From Bifidobacterium callimiconis (lineage in GTDB: Bacteria > Actinomycetota > Actinomycetes > Actinomycetales > Bifidobacteriaceae), in NCBI RefSeq assembly GCF_003952005.1, contig NZ_QXGJ01000008.1:110429-174428 (forward strand): a stretch of DNA of 64,000 nt, written 5' to 3'. Positions 36,001-42,998 of this stretch are shown one piece after another. Positions within the stretch are counted from its first letter, which is position 1, and every line of letters begins with the position of its first letter. The notes under the pieces were generated by a model. It searched no databases, had not been told where the DNA came from, and was given only the letters and a program-made list of their open reading frames with translations. Made by a program: the position numbers and the translations under genes.

Positions 36001-36437
36001 TCTAGGTCCGCAGACGCAAAATCGTTGAACTGCAGCCACTCTTGATATGCAGGATCCTGAGCCAGCTCATCACGATGATTACGGAACAGCTCATTCAGAC
36101 TCCCCGGATAGGAAATGTCGAAGAACTCGTCCGGAGTGATATCGGAGAACGAGCCCGTCCCTCCCCTCGCGGAGGAGTTCTTTCTGTTCCGCAGCTCGTC
36201 GGGAGTGTCCGAGTCCACGGCAATGAATCGGATATGCGAATACTGCGGCACCGCGGCATCCAGATCATCCGGCCTGATGCGGTTGTACATGGCACGCTTC
36301 ACACTGCGCAGGCAATCGATGCCCGTACCGCCCAGACCGATGCAGATCGTGGCGCAGTTATCCTGCTCGGACTGCTGCATCCGATCGATGATGCCACCAC
36401 CCGCACTCAGCAACAGTCGCTCGTACATATCCGCCAT
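33012..36437 (-). CDS. Tubulin/FtsZ-like GTP-binding protein, paralogue 3 (1141 aa)
   Basis: It has GLGGTGID at residues 34-41 and the tubulin-type signature SGLSGATGSGTFLD at about 195-208, then a long helical region ending LENFITL. Two starts are possible: ATG at 36437 and ATG at 36428. GGAGG is only two bases before the first and eleven before the second, and paralogues begin at the position equivalent to 36428. It is the first structural gene of the minus-strand locus, behind the LytTR regulator. Long stretches of its C-terminal coding DNA match paralogue 1 closely while other parts differ, a mosaic pattern suggesting gene conversion. Confidence 0.85.
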   Translation of the reverse strand: MADMYERLLLSAGGGIIDRMQQSEQDNCATICIGLGGTGIDCLRSVKRAMYNRIRPDDLDAAVPQYSHIRFIAVDSDTPDELRNRKNSSARGGTGSFSDITPDEFFDISYPGSLNELFRNHRDELAQDPAYQEWLQFNDFASADLDRICAGGSRQLSRFLLMRRSADFVARVEQTVKAAKKGLGDCRVYVHIFSGLSGATGSGTFLDACYLLEQTLLDTGTTKSKTLGYFFLPDVNLEKPGIPDETKRYIRRNGYAAMQELDYCMNFENNGDCWHQEYSGVGEIRTTKPPVDLCHLISGTTSDGAVIPQAYQYAMNVATDYVLDFLIGSEEDWFSWEAYIANIRFREIWAVKTAGAQYKYLVLGAASAVIPFKQVLTYLASKVFEGSAGLRDLVPSNEQSAVFQKTIGFTFDAMLQRLTQDVNMEFLLPDLKAKDVKGLGTELLIGPLHDLQAQAEGTLARNYTALAQPLQSYESVLTGTASNVQSVMGIVLNAVREAMADPNCGPYYAAQLVLGSRGCDLFAAIEGIRAEAVSRRDHEQYQIDSHAYRDYEQKDREFQAAGFLKLQSAYAAYADASRRLVVLQMRVKMYQTLIDLMDTVKDQLRTMMNNFTIPFTTTVSALFDTFEANRAELEAFADRQNPYEMPLITMKELMPSLNETMRQMDIPSLAHELLEVLLSPEGLKSWGPNGDEVRLSHVVSDYFIDKFVAFSSRSLESFLKDKYQTQDAEKLAQIVCDDLLKRVRDNAAPLFWTELGYSDADAVSSGFLTVPQSAPVVIAAAYKFHEADDSLLVRKTGVRDRIRILRCLLGVPMWGCKGVSQYEQEAVDSPSPGLHLYERAEHVEGASEVTDSRDWRLLPSPTPLSLMTSRNSAILRERAERAKVLFDQAFKAGIIEKTSSAYEIRVITDSFMQRFRTDFDAAKDQANDVKLEAQYSLKAMSDNREYEPGTRVLSSEFSTNEVTELDICIDNLAKAPELQKLIQVELAKIKEIEDDINALEPEIDSDFVDFANALFTGVIELNLPEVVYVDPEFGDETVLSDKRMKPYGHVPLYQAYKTFKELDPEVRESIRATVQEILDADETPESVETACQAVSKELGRAKDIVKVATAFFPREVPEVKAQIKDLKKALELFALENFITL

Positions 36438-36701
36438 ATCCTCCGCCCTTTCCGCTCACGGCCACGCCGGACCGGCACTCACGGTGCTCACGCCGACCGG
36501 TCCACGTATTCGACACCGAACACGATGACCCGGAACCGCCCGAATCGGATGCGAAAATTCGGATAACCCGCATCCCGCCGACCTGCCCGACCACTCATCC
36601 CAACGTACCGTCGCTAGGGCCGGCGCCTGCGGAGCAGTCGAACGTGGCGGCACAACTGCAGAGAATGGCGTAACAACTGCACTCTGAGGGGAGTCGGCGC
36701 G

Positions 36702-36825
36702 GACCCTCCCTCAGTCGCGCATGCGCGCGACAGCTCCCTCCCAAGGAGGGAGCACGAAACAACGGGGGCGTTCTCCCTCCGCGGGAGGGAGATGTCACGG
36801 CAGTCGCCGTGACAGAGGGAGGGGA
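36702..36825. repeat. CCTCCCTCAGTC hairpin repeat, double unit
   Basis: Units GTCGCGCATGCGCGCGAC and GTCACGGCAGTCGCCGTGAC are flanked by CTCCCTCC/GGAGGGAG pairs, in head-to-head arrangement. Confidence 0.7.
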
Positions 36826-36889
36826 CACCCCCAAGCCGAAGAACGTTGCAGAATTTTCTTTCACAACCGAGGAATCCGGCCGCACTCAC

Positions 36890-37010
36890 CTCATCAGTCA
36901 GACTTCGTCTGACAGCTTCCCCTCAAGGGGAAGCCGGCGTACATCGAACCGATCGCAGGGCTCCCCTCAGTCACGCTGCGCGCGACGGCTCCCCTCATGG
37001 AGGGGAGCCG
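36890..37010. repeat. Two hairpin repeats of the CTCCCCTC family
   Basis: The first unit (36897-36935) has stem GTCAGAC/GTCTGAC with loop TTC and then CTTCCCCTCAAGGGGAAG. The second (36959-37010) has CTCCCCTCAGTC, the hairpin CACGCTGCGCGCG, and GGCTCCCCTC/GAGGGGAGCC. Confidence 0.7.
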
Positions 37011-37020
37011 TGGATACGGG

Positions 37021-37866
37021 CTACTTGCGGCCGGAGTCGAGGCCGCGGATGTAGCCGCGCAGGCGGGCCTTCGCGTAGCTGCGGCGACGCTGGCTCACGG
37101 GAATCTCCTCGCCCGTGGTGAGCACGATGGAACTGCCGTTGAACAGTCGCACATAATTCATATTGACCAGATAGCTCTTGTGACACTGCAGGAAATAGCT
37201 CGGCAGCAGCGCCATGAATTCGGCGATCGTGGAATACGTTTCGATCATCTCGTCCGCGTACACGTGCAGCACACGACGATGGCTTTCCGCATACCGGATC
37301 TCACTCGGCGCCACCATGTGCATCACGTTGCCCGAATCGATGCGGATCATGCGCTCGCGCGTCTGACGCAGCTGCCACACGGCGCGGAACAGGGCCAGTC
37401 GCAGCTCCTCGATGACCACCGGACGGGCGAGCACATGCATGCGTCCGGGCACATACAGGTGCGGCAGCGGCACGGAATCGCGCGCCGACCGACCCGCGTT
37501 GCGCGAGACGAGCATGATCTGCGTATCGGATTCGGTGGAGAACAGTCGCGTGGCATCGCTCACGAGCATGCGCGAATCCGATCCCCGCACCGAGCGGCCG
37601 TCATCGGAATCGGCGGCGTCGATGTTGAAGAACGCGATGTCTACCGCGTGATGGGCGAGAAACACACCGAGCGCCGCGATGGTGGCGAACACGGTGACAT
37701 GGAAGTTCAGCAGATCGAAATTCGTGGTATCTCCGCGGTTCGCGGAATCGGTCTTGGGCGCATTCACGATGTCGAGATCCGGAGAGGAGACGGCGAATGA
37801 AGAGATCATCGAGGAGAGTCGTGCGGCCCGCTCGGCATCGTCATCGACCACAGCGACGGAAATCAT
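37021..37866 (-). CDS. LytTR-type response regulator with atypical receiver domain (281 aa)
   Basis: The N-terminus (MISVAVVDDDAERAARLSSM) keeps the acidic cluster of a receiver domain. The normal phosphorylated Asp region is FFNIDAADSDDG and an insert of about 40 residues interrupts the fold, so phosphorylation is uncertain. The C-terminal 100 residues are a LytTR DNA-binding domain (IRYAESHRRVLHVYADEMIE, LLPSYFLQCHKSYLVNMNYV, EIPVSQRRRSYAKARL). No sensor kinase is adjacent. It lies directly upstream of the tubulin/GTPase locus on the same strand and is its probable regulator. The start codon is preceded at three bases by a run of ten G, which makes up the ribosome site and could vary in length. 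Confidence 0.85.
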   Translation of the reverse strand: MISVAVVDDDAERAARLSSMISSFAVSSPDLDIVNAPKTDSANRGDTTNFDLLNFHVTVFATIAALGVFLAHHAVDIAFFNIDAADSDDGRSVRGSDSRMLVSDATRLFSTESDTQIMLVSRNAGRSARDSVPLPHLYVPGRMHVLARPVVIEELRLALFRAVWQLRQTRERMIRIDSGNVMHMVAPSEIRYAESHRRVLHVYADEMIETYSTIAEFMALLPSYFLQCHKSYLVNMNYVRLFNGSSIVLTTGEEIPVSQRRRSYAKARLRGYIRGLDSGRK

Positions 37867-37869
37867 AAT

Positions 37870-37879
37870 CCCCCCCCCC
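37870..37879 (-). promoter_or_regulatory. G10 homopolymer acting as ribosome binding site of the LytTR regulator
   Basis: On the minus strand the context is AA, ten G, ATT, then the ATG. There is no other Shine-Dalgarno-like sequence. Slippage in the tract would change the spacing to the start codon and to any upstream promoter. Confidence 0.75.
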
Positions 37880-37910
37880 TTAACGGTTCTGATCTTCTCG
37901 TTCGCGATAG

Positions 37911-37946
37911 TACGACGACGATCGATTCATCCGACGCGTCGTCGTA
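37911..37946. promoter_or_regulatory. Inverted repeat upstream of the LytTR regulator
   Basis: Arms TACGACGACG (37911-37920) and CGTCGTCGTA (37937-37946) flank a 16-bp spacer, 45 bp upstream of the regulator start. It is a possible operator. LytTR proteins usually prefer direct repeats, so the binding protein is uncertain. Confidence 0.45.
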
Positions 37947-38413
37947 TTTGTTCGGTTTCAAGAATAAATATGAAGGGGGGCTACATCCAGACGCGCCAGT
38001 ACATGATGTAACAAACGATCGGTTCGACGTAATAAGTGATGCATTGGTAACTGTTTGCGTTCACGAACGGATTCCGTACGCCGTGTTTGTCATGGCCGGC
38101 TCGAAATCGCCACAACGACGACGGCTGTGGACGATCGTTGTGAACAACGGGTTTTCATGCCTCCGAAAAAGACGGAGCCACACCCCCTTTCCATAGTGAC
38201 GCATATATTGACGCGCATGACAGGGACGCCGCAAAGCAGTGGAAACCGCCGCGGCACGCCATTTCGGCGATGACACCCATGGCAGAAAACCGCCAGTGAC
38301 GACGACGGGCATTACGATGAAATCACAAGTTGCGGCAAACGGATGACGGCGACGACGCCCGGCATCCCGATCGGCACCGCGCCGGCACCGCATTAGGGAA
38401 AGGAATCTCCACC

Positions 38414-38944
38414 ATGGCATACTCAACCGCACTGTACGCTCGCGTCAAGGAATACCTCGACTCCGACGGTCTGCACTACGACGAGGACCCCACGCAGGGC
38501 CGTTTCGAGTTCGGCATCAACATTCACTCCAAGGTGCGCAACGTGCGCGTGCGCATCTTCGTGGACGACGACAACTTCAGTGTGGTCGCCGTTCCGCAGT
38601 TCGGCGGCGACACTCAGGATCCGGAGAACATGCGCGCGCTGGCCGAGTACACCGCCCGCGCCAACTACGGTCTGGTGCAGGGCAACTTCCAGTTCGACTT
38701 CCGTGACGGCGAGATCCGTTACTGGAGCGCCATGCTCACCGACGACGACAGCCTGCCGTCGATTCACACGATCGGCCGCGTGGTGTTCGTAGCGATCATG
38801 ATGTGGGAGCGTTACGGCGACGGTTACCTCAAGGTGGGTCTGGCCGGCGTGGATCCGGAGACCGCGGTGAACGAGGCCGAGAACCCGGAGCCGCAGGCCC
38901 CGGCCGAGCCCTCCCCCACCACCATCGACCCCGAGATCCTGTAA
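38414..38944 (+). CDS. YbjN-like small protein (176 aa)
   Basis: The ATG at 38414 is preceded by AAAGGAATC; the upstream extension of the open frame has no start signal. The protein is soluble and acidic. Residues 5-135 (YARVKEYLDSDGLHYDEDPT, then FSVVAVPQFGGDTQDPENM) follow the pattern of YbjN/T3SS-chaperone-like folds, and the last 40 residues are a Pro/Glu-rich tail. YbjN-like proteins are commonly found in predicted signalling and conflict loci as adaptors. It is transcribed away from the minus-strand locus and ends at a clear terminator. The family call is by pattern and moderately sure. Confidence 0.7.
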   Translation: MAYSTALYARVKEYLDSDGLHYDEDPTQGRFEFGINIHSKVRNVRVRIFVDDDNFSVVAVPQFGGDTQDPENMRALAEYTARANYGLVQGNFQFDFRDGEIRYWSAMLTDDDSLPSIHTIGRVVFVAIMMWERYGDGYLKVGLAGVDPETAVNEAENPEPQAPAEPSPTTIDPEIL

Positions 38945-38956
38945 GGATCAGCGTCT

Positions 38957-39010
38957 CGGCTCCCCTCTCCGAGGGGAGCCGTCACGCTCTGCGTGACTGA
39001 GGGGAGCACG
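38957..39010. repeat. CTCCCCTC hairpin repeat
   Basis: GGCTCCCCTC/GAGGGGAGCC is followed by GTCACGC/GCGTGAC and CTGAGGGGAGCACG. It lies just after the YbjN-like gene. Confidence 0.7.
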
Positions 39011-39012
39011 GG

Positions 39013-39041
39013 CCCGGCATCTGCCGGGTTCTTTCTTTTTT
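39013..39041 (+). terminator. Rho-independent terminator after the YbjN-like gene
   Basis: Stem CCCGGCA/TGCCGGG with a 2-nt loop is followed by TTCTTTCTTTTTT, a classical intrinsic terminator. Confidence 0.85.
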
Positions 39042-39091
39042 CAATTACCTCGCACTCGTTATAGAGAACATCGGCCAATCACCGCGCGAGC

Positions 39092-39143
39092 GCTCCTCCC
39101 CTCAGTCGGCTGTCGCCGACAGCTCCCCTCGAGGCGGGGAGCC
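39092..39143. repeat. CTCCCCTCAGTC hairpin repeat
   Basis: CTCCCCTCAGTC, stem GTCGGC/GCCGAC, then AGCTCCCCTCGAGGCGGGGAGC. Confidence 0.7.
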
Positions 39144-39226
39144 TGCGCACGGCCCATGCATGGGCTCTGTGTTCCGTTTACCATGGCGTAACCTGAATCG
39201 TGCGCAATCCCCAGCCGTGCACCCAC

Positions 39227-39343
39227 TTATCCACCGTATGTGGATGAAAATCCAGAGTTATCCACATTTTGGGCGTGTCTCAGTGGATAATCCACTCACT
39301 TTTCCACATCATGGGGATAACTATGTGGAAAACATGGGGATAA
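39227..39343. other. Cluster of eight DnaA-like boxes
   Basis: One perfect box TTATCCACA (39258-39266) and seven single-mismatch boxes lie in 117 bp: 39227-39235, 39239-39247, 39282-39290, 39300-39308, 39312-39320, 39324-39332 and 39335-39343. The sequence that follows (39370-39430) is AT-rich. dnaA and dnaN are not in the window. Confidence 0.8.
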
Positions 39344-39583
39344 ATCAGCGCGCTTCATCGGCGAAGTTGCCAACACCCAAATTTATGATATAGATCACAC
39401 TTCGCCCAAATCTAACATTTTTCATGTTCGATTCTCGGCGTTTCCCACGTTTGTCATGCACCTCACTCGATCCTGACTTCTCAAATACGCCCGTCACTCG
39501 TTTCCCATTCAAGGGACCGGTAATACCATGGGCGGAGCACGTTTGCGTGGGTGAGTGGCGAGTCTGCGAGTCGGGAGGGGACC

Positions 39584-40993
39584 ATGGGGCGAGAACGGGA
39601 TGAACGGGCCGAAGAGGCTGAGCAGAACGGTCGGGCCGAGAGGACTGAGCTGGCCGAGGGAGCCGGTCGGGACGAAGGGGCCGGAACCGCGCGGAAACTG
39701 GCGGCGCTGGCCATTCCCACGTTCGGGCAGCTGATCGCCGAGCCCACGTTCATTCTGATCGACACGGCCATCGTGGGGCATATCGGCGACGCGTCACTGG
39801 CCGGACTTTCGATCGGTTCCACCATCATTCTCACGGCCGTAGGCCTGTGCATATTCCTCGCCTACTCCACCACGGCGCAGGTGGCGCATCTACTCGGTGC
39901 AGGCCGACGGCGAGAAGGATTGCAGGCCGGCATCGACGGTCTCTGGCTCGCCCTGCTGATCGGAGCGGTGCTCGGCATCGGGCTGTTCGCGTTCGCGGAA
40001 CCGCTCTGCTACGCACTCGGGGGCCGCAGCGCCGTGCTCGACCAGGCCGTCACCTACACCCGGGCCGTGGTGCTCGGCGCCCCCGGCATGCTGCTCGTCT
40101 ACGCGGCCAACGGCATCTTCCGGGGCCTGCAGAAGGTACGCATCACACTGATCGCGGCGGTGAGCGGCGCCGTGGTGAACACGCTGCTCGAGGTACTGTT
40201 CGTGCTCGTGTTCGGCTGGGGCATCGCCGGCTCCGGCGCGGCCACGCTGATCGCGCAATGGTTCATGGGACTGTTTCTGGTGGTGCCGGCCGTGCTCTGG
40301 GCGCGGGCCGACGGCGTGACCCTGCGGCCGCAGCTCGACGGCATCATGGCAGCCGGCGGCGACGGACTGCCGTTGTTCATCCGCACGCTCGCCATCCGGG
40401 CGGCCATGGTGATGACTGTGGCGAGCGCCGCACGCATGGGCACGCACGTGCTGGCGGGATTCCAGGCCGTGAACTCCTCGTGGAACTTCGCCATGAATAT
40501 GCTCGATTCCGTGGGCATCGCGGGTCAGACGCTGGTGGGCGCGGCGCTTGGAGCCCGTGACTGGAAGCGTGCCCGGGCCCTGACCCGAAGCACCGGGCGC
40601 GCCGGAGCCGTGGTGGGGCTTGGCGTGGGCGTCGCGTTCGCCGTGGTAGGTCTGGCCGCCGGGCATTTCTTCTCCCCGAACCCTGAGATCCAGCTGCTCA
40701 CCGCCGTGGGCATGATCACCATGGGCGTGTTCTTCCCGCTGCAGGGGTGGATGATGGCGCTCGACGGCATTCTGATCGGCGCGCGTGATTTCAGGTATCT
40801 GGCCGCCACCTGCACCCTCACCGCCGTGGTGTACATCGCGGCGCTCGGCGGACTTGTAGCGTTCGGCATTCCTCTGATTCCGGGCGATGTGGCGCGTACG
40901 GCGGTGCTGTGGCTCGCGTTCAATGTGGTGCTTATGGGCGGCAGGGGTCTGTCCAATGGGCTCAGGGCGCGGTCTGACACCTGGATGCGGTGA
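39584..40993 (+). CDS. MATE family multidrug/metabolite efflux protein (469 aa)
   Basis: After a charged N-terminal segment of about 30 residues, twelve hydrophobic helices follow. MATE-like motifs are visible: LAIPTFGQLIAEPTFILIDT and AIVGHIGDASLAGLSIGSTI in the first half, and GFQAVNSSWNFAMNMLDSVG with AGQTLVGAALGA in the second. Such proteins exchange cations for drugs or metabolites across the membrane. I chose the ATG at 39584 with GGGAGGGG upstream; a GTG at 39551 is possible. The last 30 codons (40898-40993) are duplicated at 48090, where the island inserted here ends. The gene lies 240 bp downstream of the DnaA-box cluster. Confidence 0.88.
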   Translation: MGRERDERAEEAEQNGRAERTELAEGAGRDEGAGTARKLAALAIPTFGQLIAEPTFILIDTAIVGHIGDASLAGLSIGSTIILTAVGLCIFLAYSTTAQVAHLLGAGRRREGLQAGIDGLWLALLIGAVLGIGLFAFAEPLCYALGGRSAVLDQAVTYTRAVVLGAPGMLLVYAANGIFRGLQKVRITLIAAVSGAVVNTLLEVLFVLVFGWGIAGSGAATLIAQWFMGLFLVVPAVLWARADGVTLRPQLDGIMAAGGDGLPLFIRTLAIRAAMVMTVASAARMGTHVLAGFQAVNSSWNFAMNMLDSVGIAGQTLVGAALGARDWKRARALTRSTGRAGAVVGLGVGVAFAVVGLAAGHFFSPNPEIQLLTAVGMITMGVFFPLQGWMMALDGILIGARDFRYLAATCTLTAVVYIAALGGLVAFGIPLIPGDVARTAVLWLAFNVVLMGGRGLSNGLRARSDTWMR

Positions 40994-41009
40994 GACGAGG
41001 ACGAGGCTG
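40898..41009 (+). repeat. Left 112-bp direct repeat (3' end of MATE gene), island boundary
   Basis: It aligns without gaps to 48090-48201 with seven mismatches. It covers the last 32 codons including the stop of the MATE gene and 16 bp beyond. Confidence 0.85.
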
Positions 41010-41053
41010 TGACACCAAGTCTCTAGATAAAGCTCAGCGACAAGTTCCTTTAG

Positions 41054-42256
41054 CTACCTCAATATAAGAGCAGGCTGCAGGCAAGCGGCTTTAATTGCGG
41101 GAGCCAAGCTTCCCAATGTGGAGGTCACCAGCGACGCAATGCATGCCAGAAATGCCGCATTGGTCGGGTACCTAGGCACTCCGATCAGAGAGCCGTTTGG
41201 CAGCAGCGTAGGAATGAGCGGCACGGCTAGGAAACTTATACCTATGGCCACTGCGGTAATGATGGATCCCAGAATGATCGATGACCCCAGAACCAATAGT
41301 GCAATGCTGCTTCTTGTGGCCCCAAGAGCTCGCCTGATAAGCAGTTCCCGTGAACGTTGTTCTATATTAGATAATCCAATATTTATCAATCCTATGGCCG
41401 AGACCAACAGCAGTAACAAGGCGGTAGCCAATGTTGTCTTTTGCAAAAGATCTATAACGGACTTATAGCTGTCGGCATTATCGCTACGATTCCAAGAGGC
41501 GCTTCCGCCAATCGTGTCGGCGAGTATGTCCTTAAGTGCACTTTTTGCTTGTATTTCGGTCTCGCCCGCATCTTCGTTCTCTGTTATCGGGTGAAAGAGT
41601 ATACGCAATCCATCCGGCTCCCAGAGTTGTGGCACCAAACGCTGAAAAGAGAAAGCGTTGATGTAAACTTCAGGCTCTGAACTTCCGTCATCTACGATTC
41701 CATTAATCACGGATGCGAAAGTCTGCACATGTTCATCCAATGCCATGACCGCGGTGGTTTCATCCACCTTGGAGTCGGAAGCTGAATCCGCCTTCGACAA
41801 CATATCAGCTGCCGCTTTGTTAAGTACGACTTCCGTAGTCGCATATTGGTCGGTGTCGGAAAGCCAAGATCCCTGCATCAATGGTTTAAAGATCACCGAT
41901 GAAAGATACGAAGTGGTCACATTGGCCTCTACATGATGCCACTGGCCATTGGTATCCTGTAAAGACATGCCGTTATATACATATTCTGCGGCAAATACAC
42001 CTTGATCATAGCTTTCCAACCGTTCGTAAAAACGCGCATTGGTGTCTAAATCGTCAATATCGGCATCTTCGATTGCAATAGTATAAGTTGGCTCCCATCC
42101 GGAAATACGGGCGTTAATAACTTGTAGATAGTCTTTTCCTACACTTCCTATAAGAACCGAAGAAATAAGCGCCACAATTCCGATGAGCATGGAGAGGGAG
42201 GTCAAGAAGGACCGTAACGGGGCTATTTGAAGATCATCGATGATCATATGAAGCAT
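41054..42256 (-). CDS. MacB/FtsX-type ABC transporter permease (400 aa)
   Basis: One N-terminal transmembrane helix (about 15-40) is followed by a large external domain of about 210 residues. Three C-terminal helices follow, with the FtsX-like signature NIEQRSRELLIRRALGATRS between the first and second. This is the MacB-type layout. Such permeases do not form a classical channel; with their ATPase and an adaptor they drive export or extraction of peptides or lipids. It overlaps the ATPase gene by 23 bp, so it is co-translated. GAAAGG lies upstream of the ATG at 42256. It probably exports, or gives immunity to, the secreted proteins of this island. Confidence 0.88.
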   Translation of the reverse strand: MLHMIIDDLQIAPLRSFLTSLSMLIGIVALISSVLIGSVGKDYLQVINARISGWEPTYTIAIEDADIDDLDTNARFYERLESYDQGVFAAEYVYNGMSLQDTNGQWHHVEANVTTSYLSSVIFKPLMQGSWLSDTDQYATTEVVLNKAAADMLSKADSASDSKVDETTAVMALDEHVQTFASVINGIVDDGSSEPEVYINAFSFQRLVPQLWEPDGLRILFHPITENEDAGETEIQAKSALKDILADTIGGSASWNRSDNADSYKSVIDLLQKTTLATALLLLLVSAIGLINIGLSNIEQRSRELLIRRALGATRSSIALLVLGSSIILGSIITAVAIGISFLAVPLIPTLLPNGSLIGVPRYPTNAAFLACIASLVTSTLGSLAPAIKAACLQPALILR

Positions 42257-42998
42257 GACAAGAGCCTTTCTCCATAAGAAACTGGTATTCGCAATAGGAA
42301 GCTAAGCGCTGGTCATGAGTCACAAGAAGAAGCGTTATTCTACTTTGCTGCACCCTGTCGAACAGCATCTTTTGCACCATGTCACCGGTCTCGGTGTCAA
42401 GAGCCCCAGTCGGTTCATCGCATATCAATAAATCGGGTTGAGCGACCAATGCGCGAGCGATTGCCACGCGCTGTTGCTCGCCTCCGGATAGCTGAGCGGG
42501 ACGATCACTGGCACGCTGTAATAGTCCCATGGCTTCAAGCTGAAAGAGAGCTCTCTTTTTAATCACCGTCTCTGACATGTGACGTCGATAGCGCAATGGA
42601 AGAGCAACATTTTCCCAAACATTGAGGTGAGGAATCAGTGAGTAGTTTTGAAAAACAAAACCTATATGTCGATTACGAAAACGAGAGCGTTCAGCATCGG
42701 AAAGGGCCCGGATATCGGCACCCTCATACAGATATGATCCTCTATAGTCGGCATTAAGCATTCCGATTATCGAGACAAGACTAGTTTTACCGGAACCGGA
42801 TCTTCCAACAATAGCTGTAGACGTCCCCTTCGCGAATCGCAAACTGACATGATCAACGGTTGTCAGTTTTCTGCTTCTTGGAAGTTGAACCTCGGCTGTC
42901 ACTGAATCCAAAACAATAAGGGGATGTGAACCGTCTAGATATTTAGGGACAATCTCCGAAGGAGAAACCCCCTTAATGTTATTTTTTGCAAAAATCAA
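42234..42998 (-). CDS. ABC transporter ATPase, MacB/LolD type (254 aa)
   Basis: Walker A is GRSGSGKTS, the signature is LSGGEQQRVAIARAL, Walker B is LLICDEPTGALD, and the switch His lies in LLVTHDQ. The IGFVFQNYSLIPHLNVWENV segment is typical of the MacB/LolD subfamily. The frame begins with TTG at 42998, overlapping the adaptor stop by four bases (TTGA); there is no ATG before the ATPase core, so coupling to the upstream gene is likely. It powers the permease encoded next to it. Confidence 0.9.
   Translation of the reverse strand: MIFAKNNIKGVSPSEIVPKYLDGSHPLIVLDSVTAEVQLPRSRKLTTVDHVSLRFAKGTSTAIVGRSGSGKTSLVSIIGMLNADYRGSYLYEGADIRALSDAERSRFRNRHIGFVFQNYSLIPHLNVWENVALPLRYRRHMSETVIKKRALFQLEAMGLLQRASDRPAQLSGGEQQRVAIARALVAQPDLLICDEPTGALDTETGDMVQKMLFDRVQQSRITLLLVTHDQRLASYCEYQFLMEKGSCHASYDHR

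Larger units (their letters stand above)
36438..37020. other. 583-bp intergenic region upstream of tubulin-like paralogue 3
   Basis: No gene is seen. Most of it is hairpin repeats (36702-36825 and 36890-37010). The promoter of the tubulin/GTPase locus probably lies between 36438 and 36700. Confidence 0.6.
37867..38413. other. 547-bp divergent regulatory region
   Basis: It separates the LytTR regulator (minus) from the YbjN-like gene (plus). It contains the G10 tract, the inverted repeat at 37911-37946, several GACGACG-type repeats near 38295-38355, and AAGGAATC before the plus-strand gene. No coding sequence is convincing. Confidence 0.65.

Noticed and set aside
39227..39343. Chromosomal oriC
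   Set aside because: The DnaA boxes fit, but dnaA, dnaN and rpmH, which mark oriC in this group, are not present, so I call it only a DnaA-box cluster.
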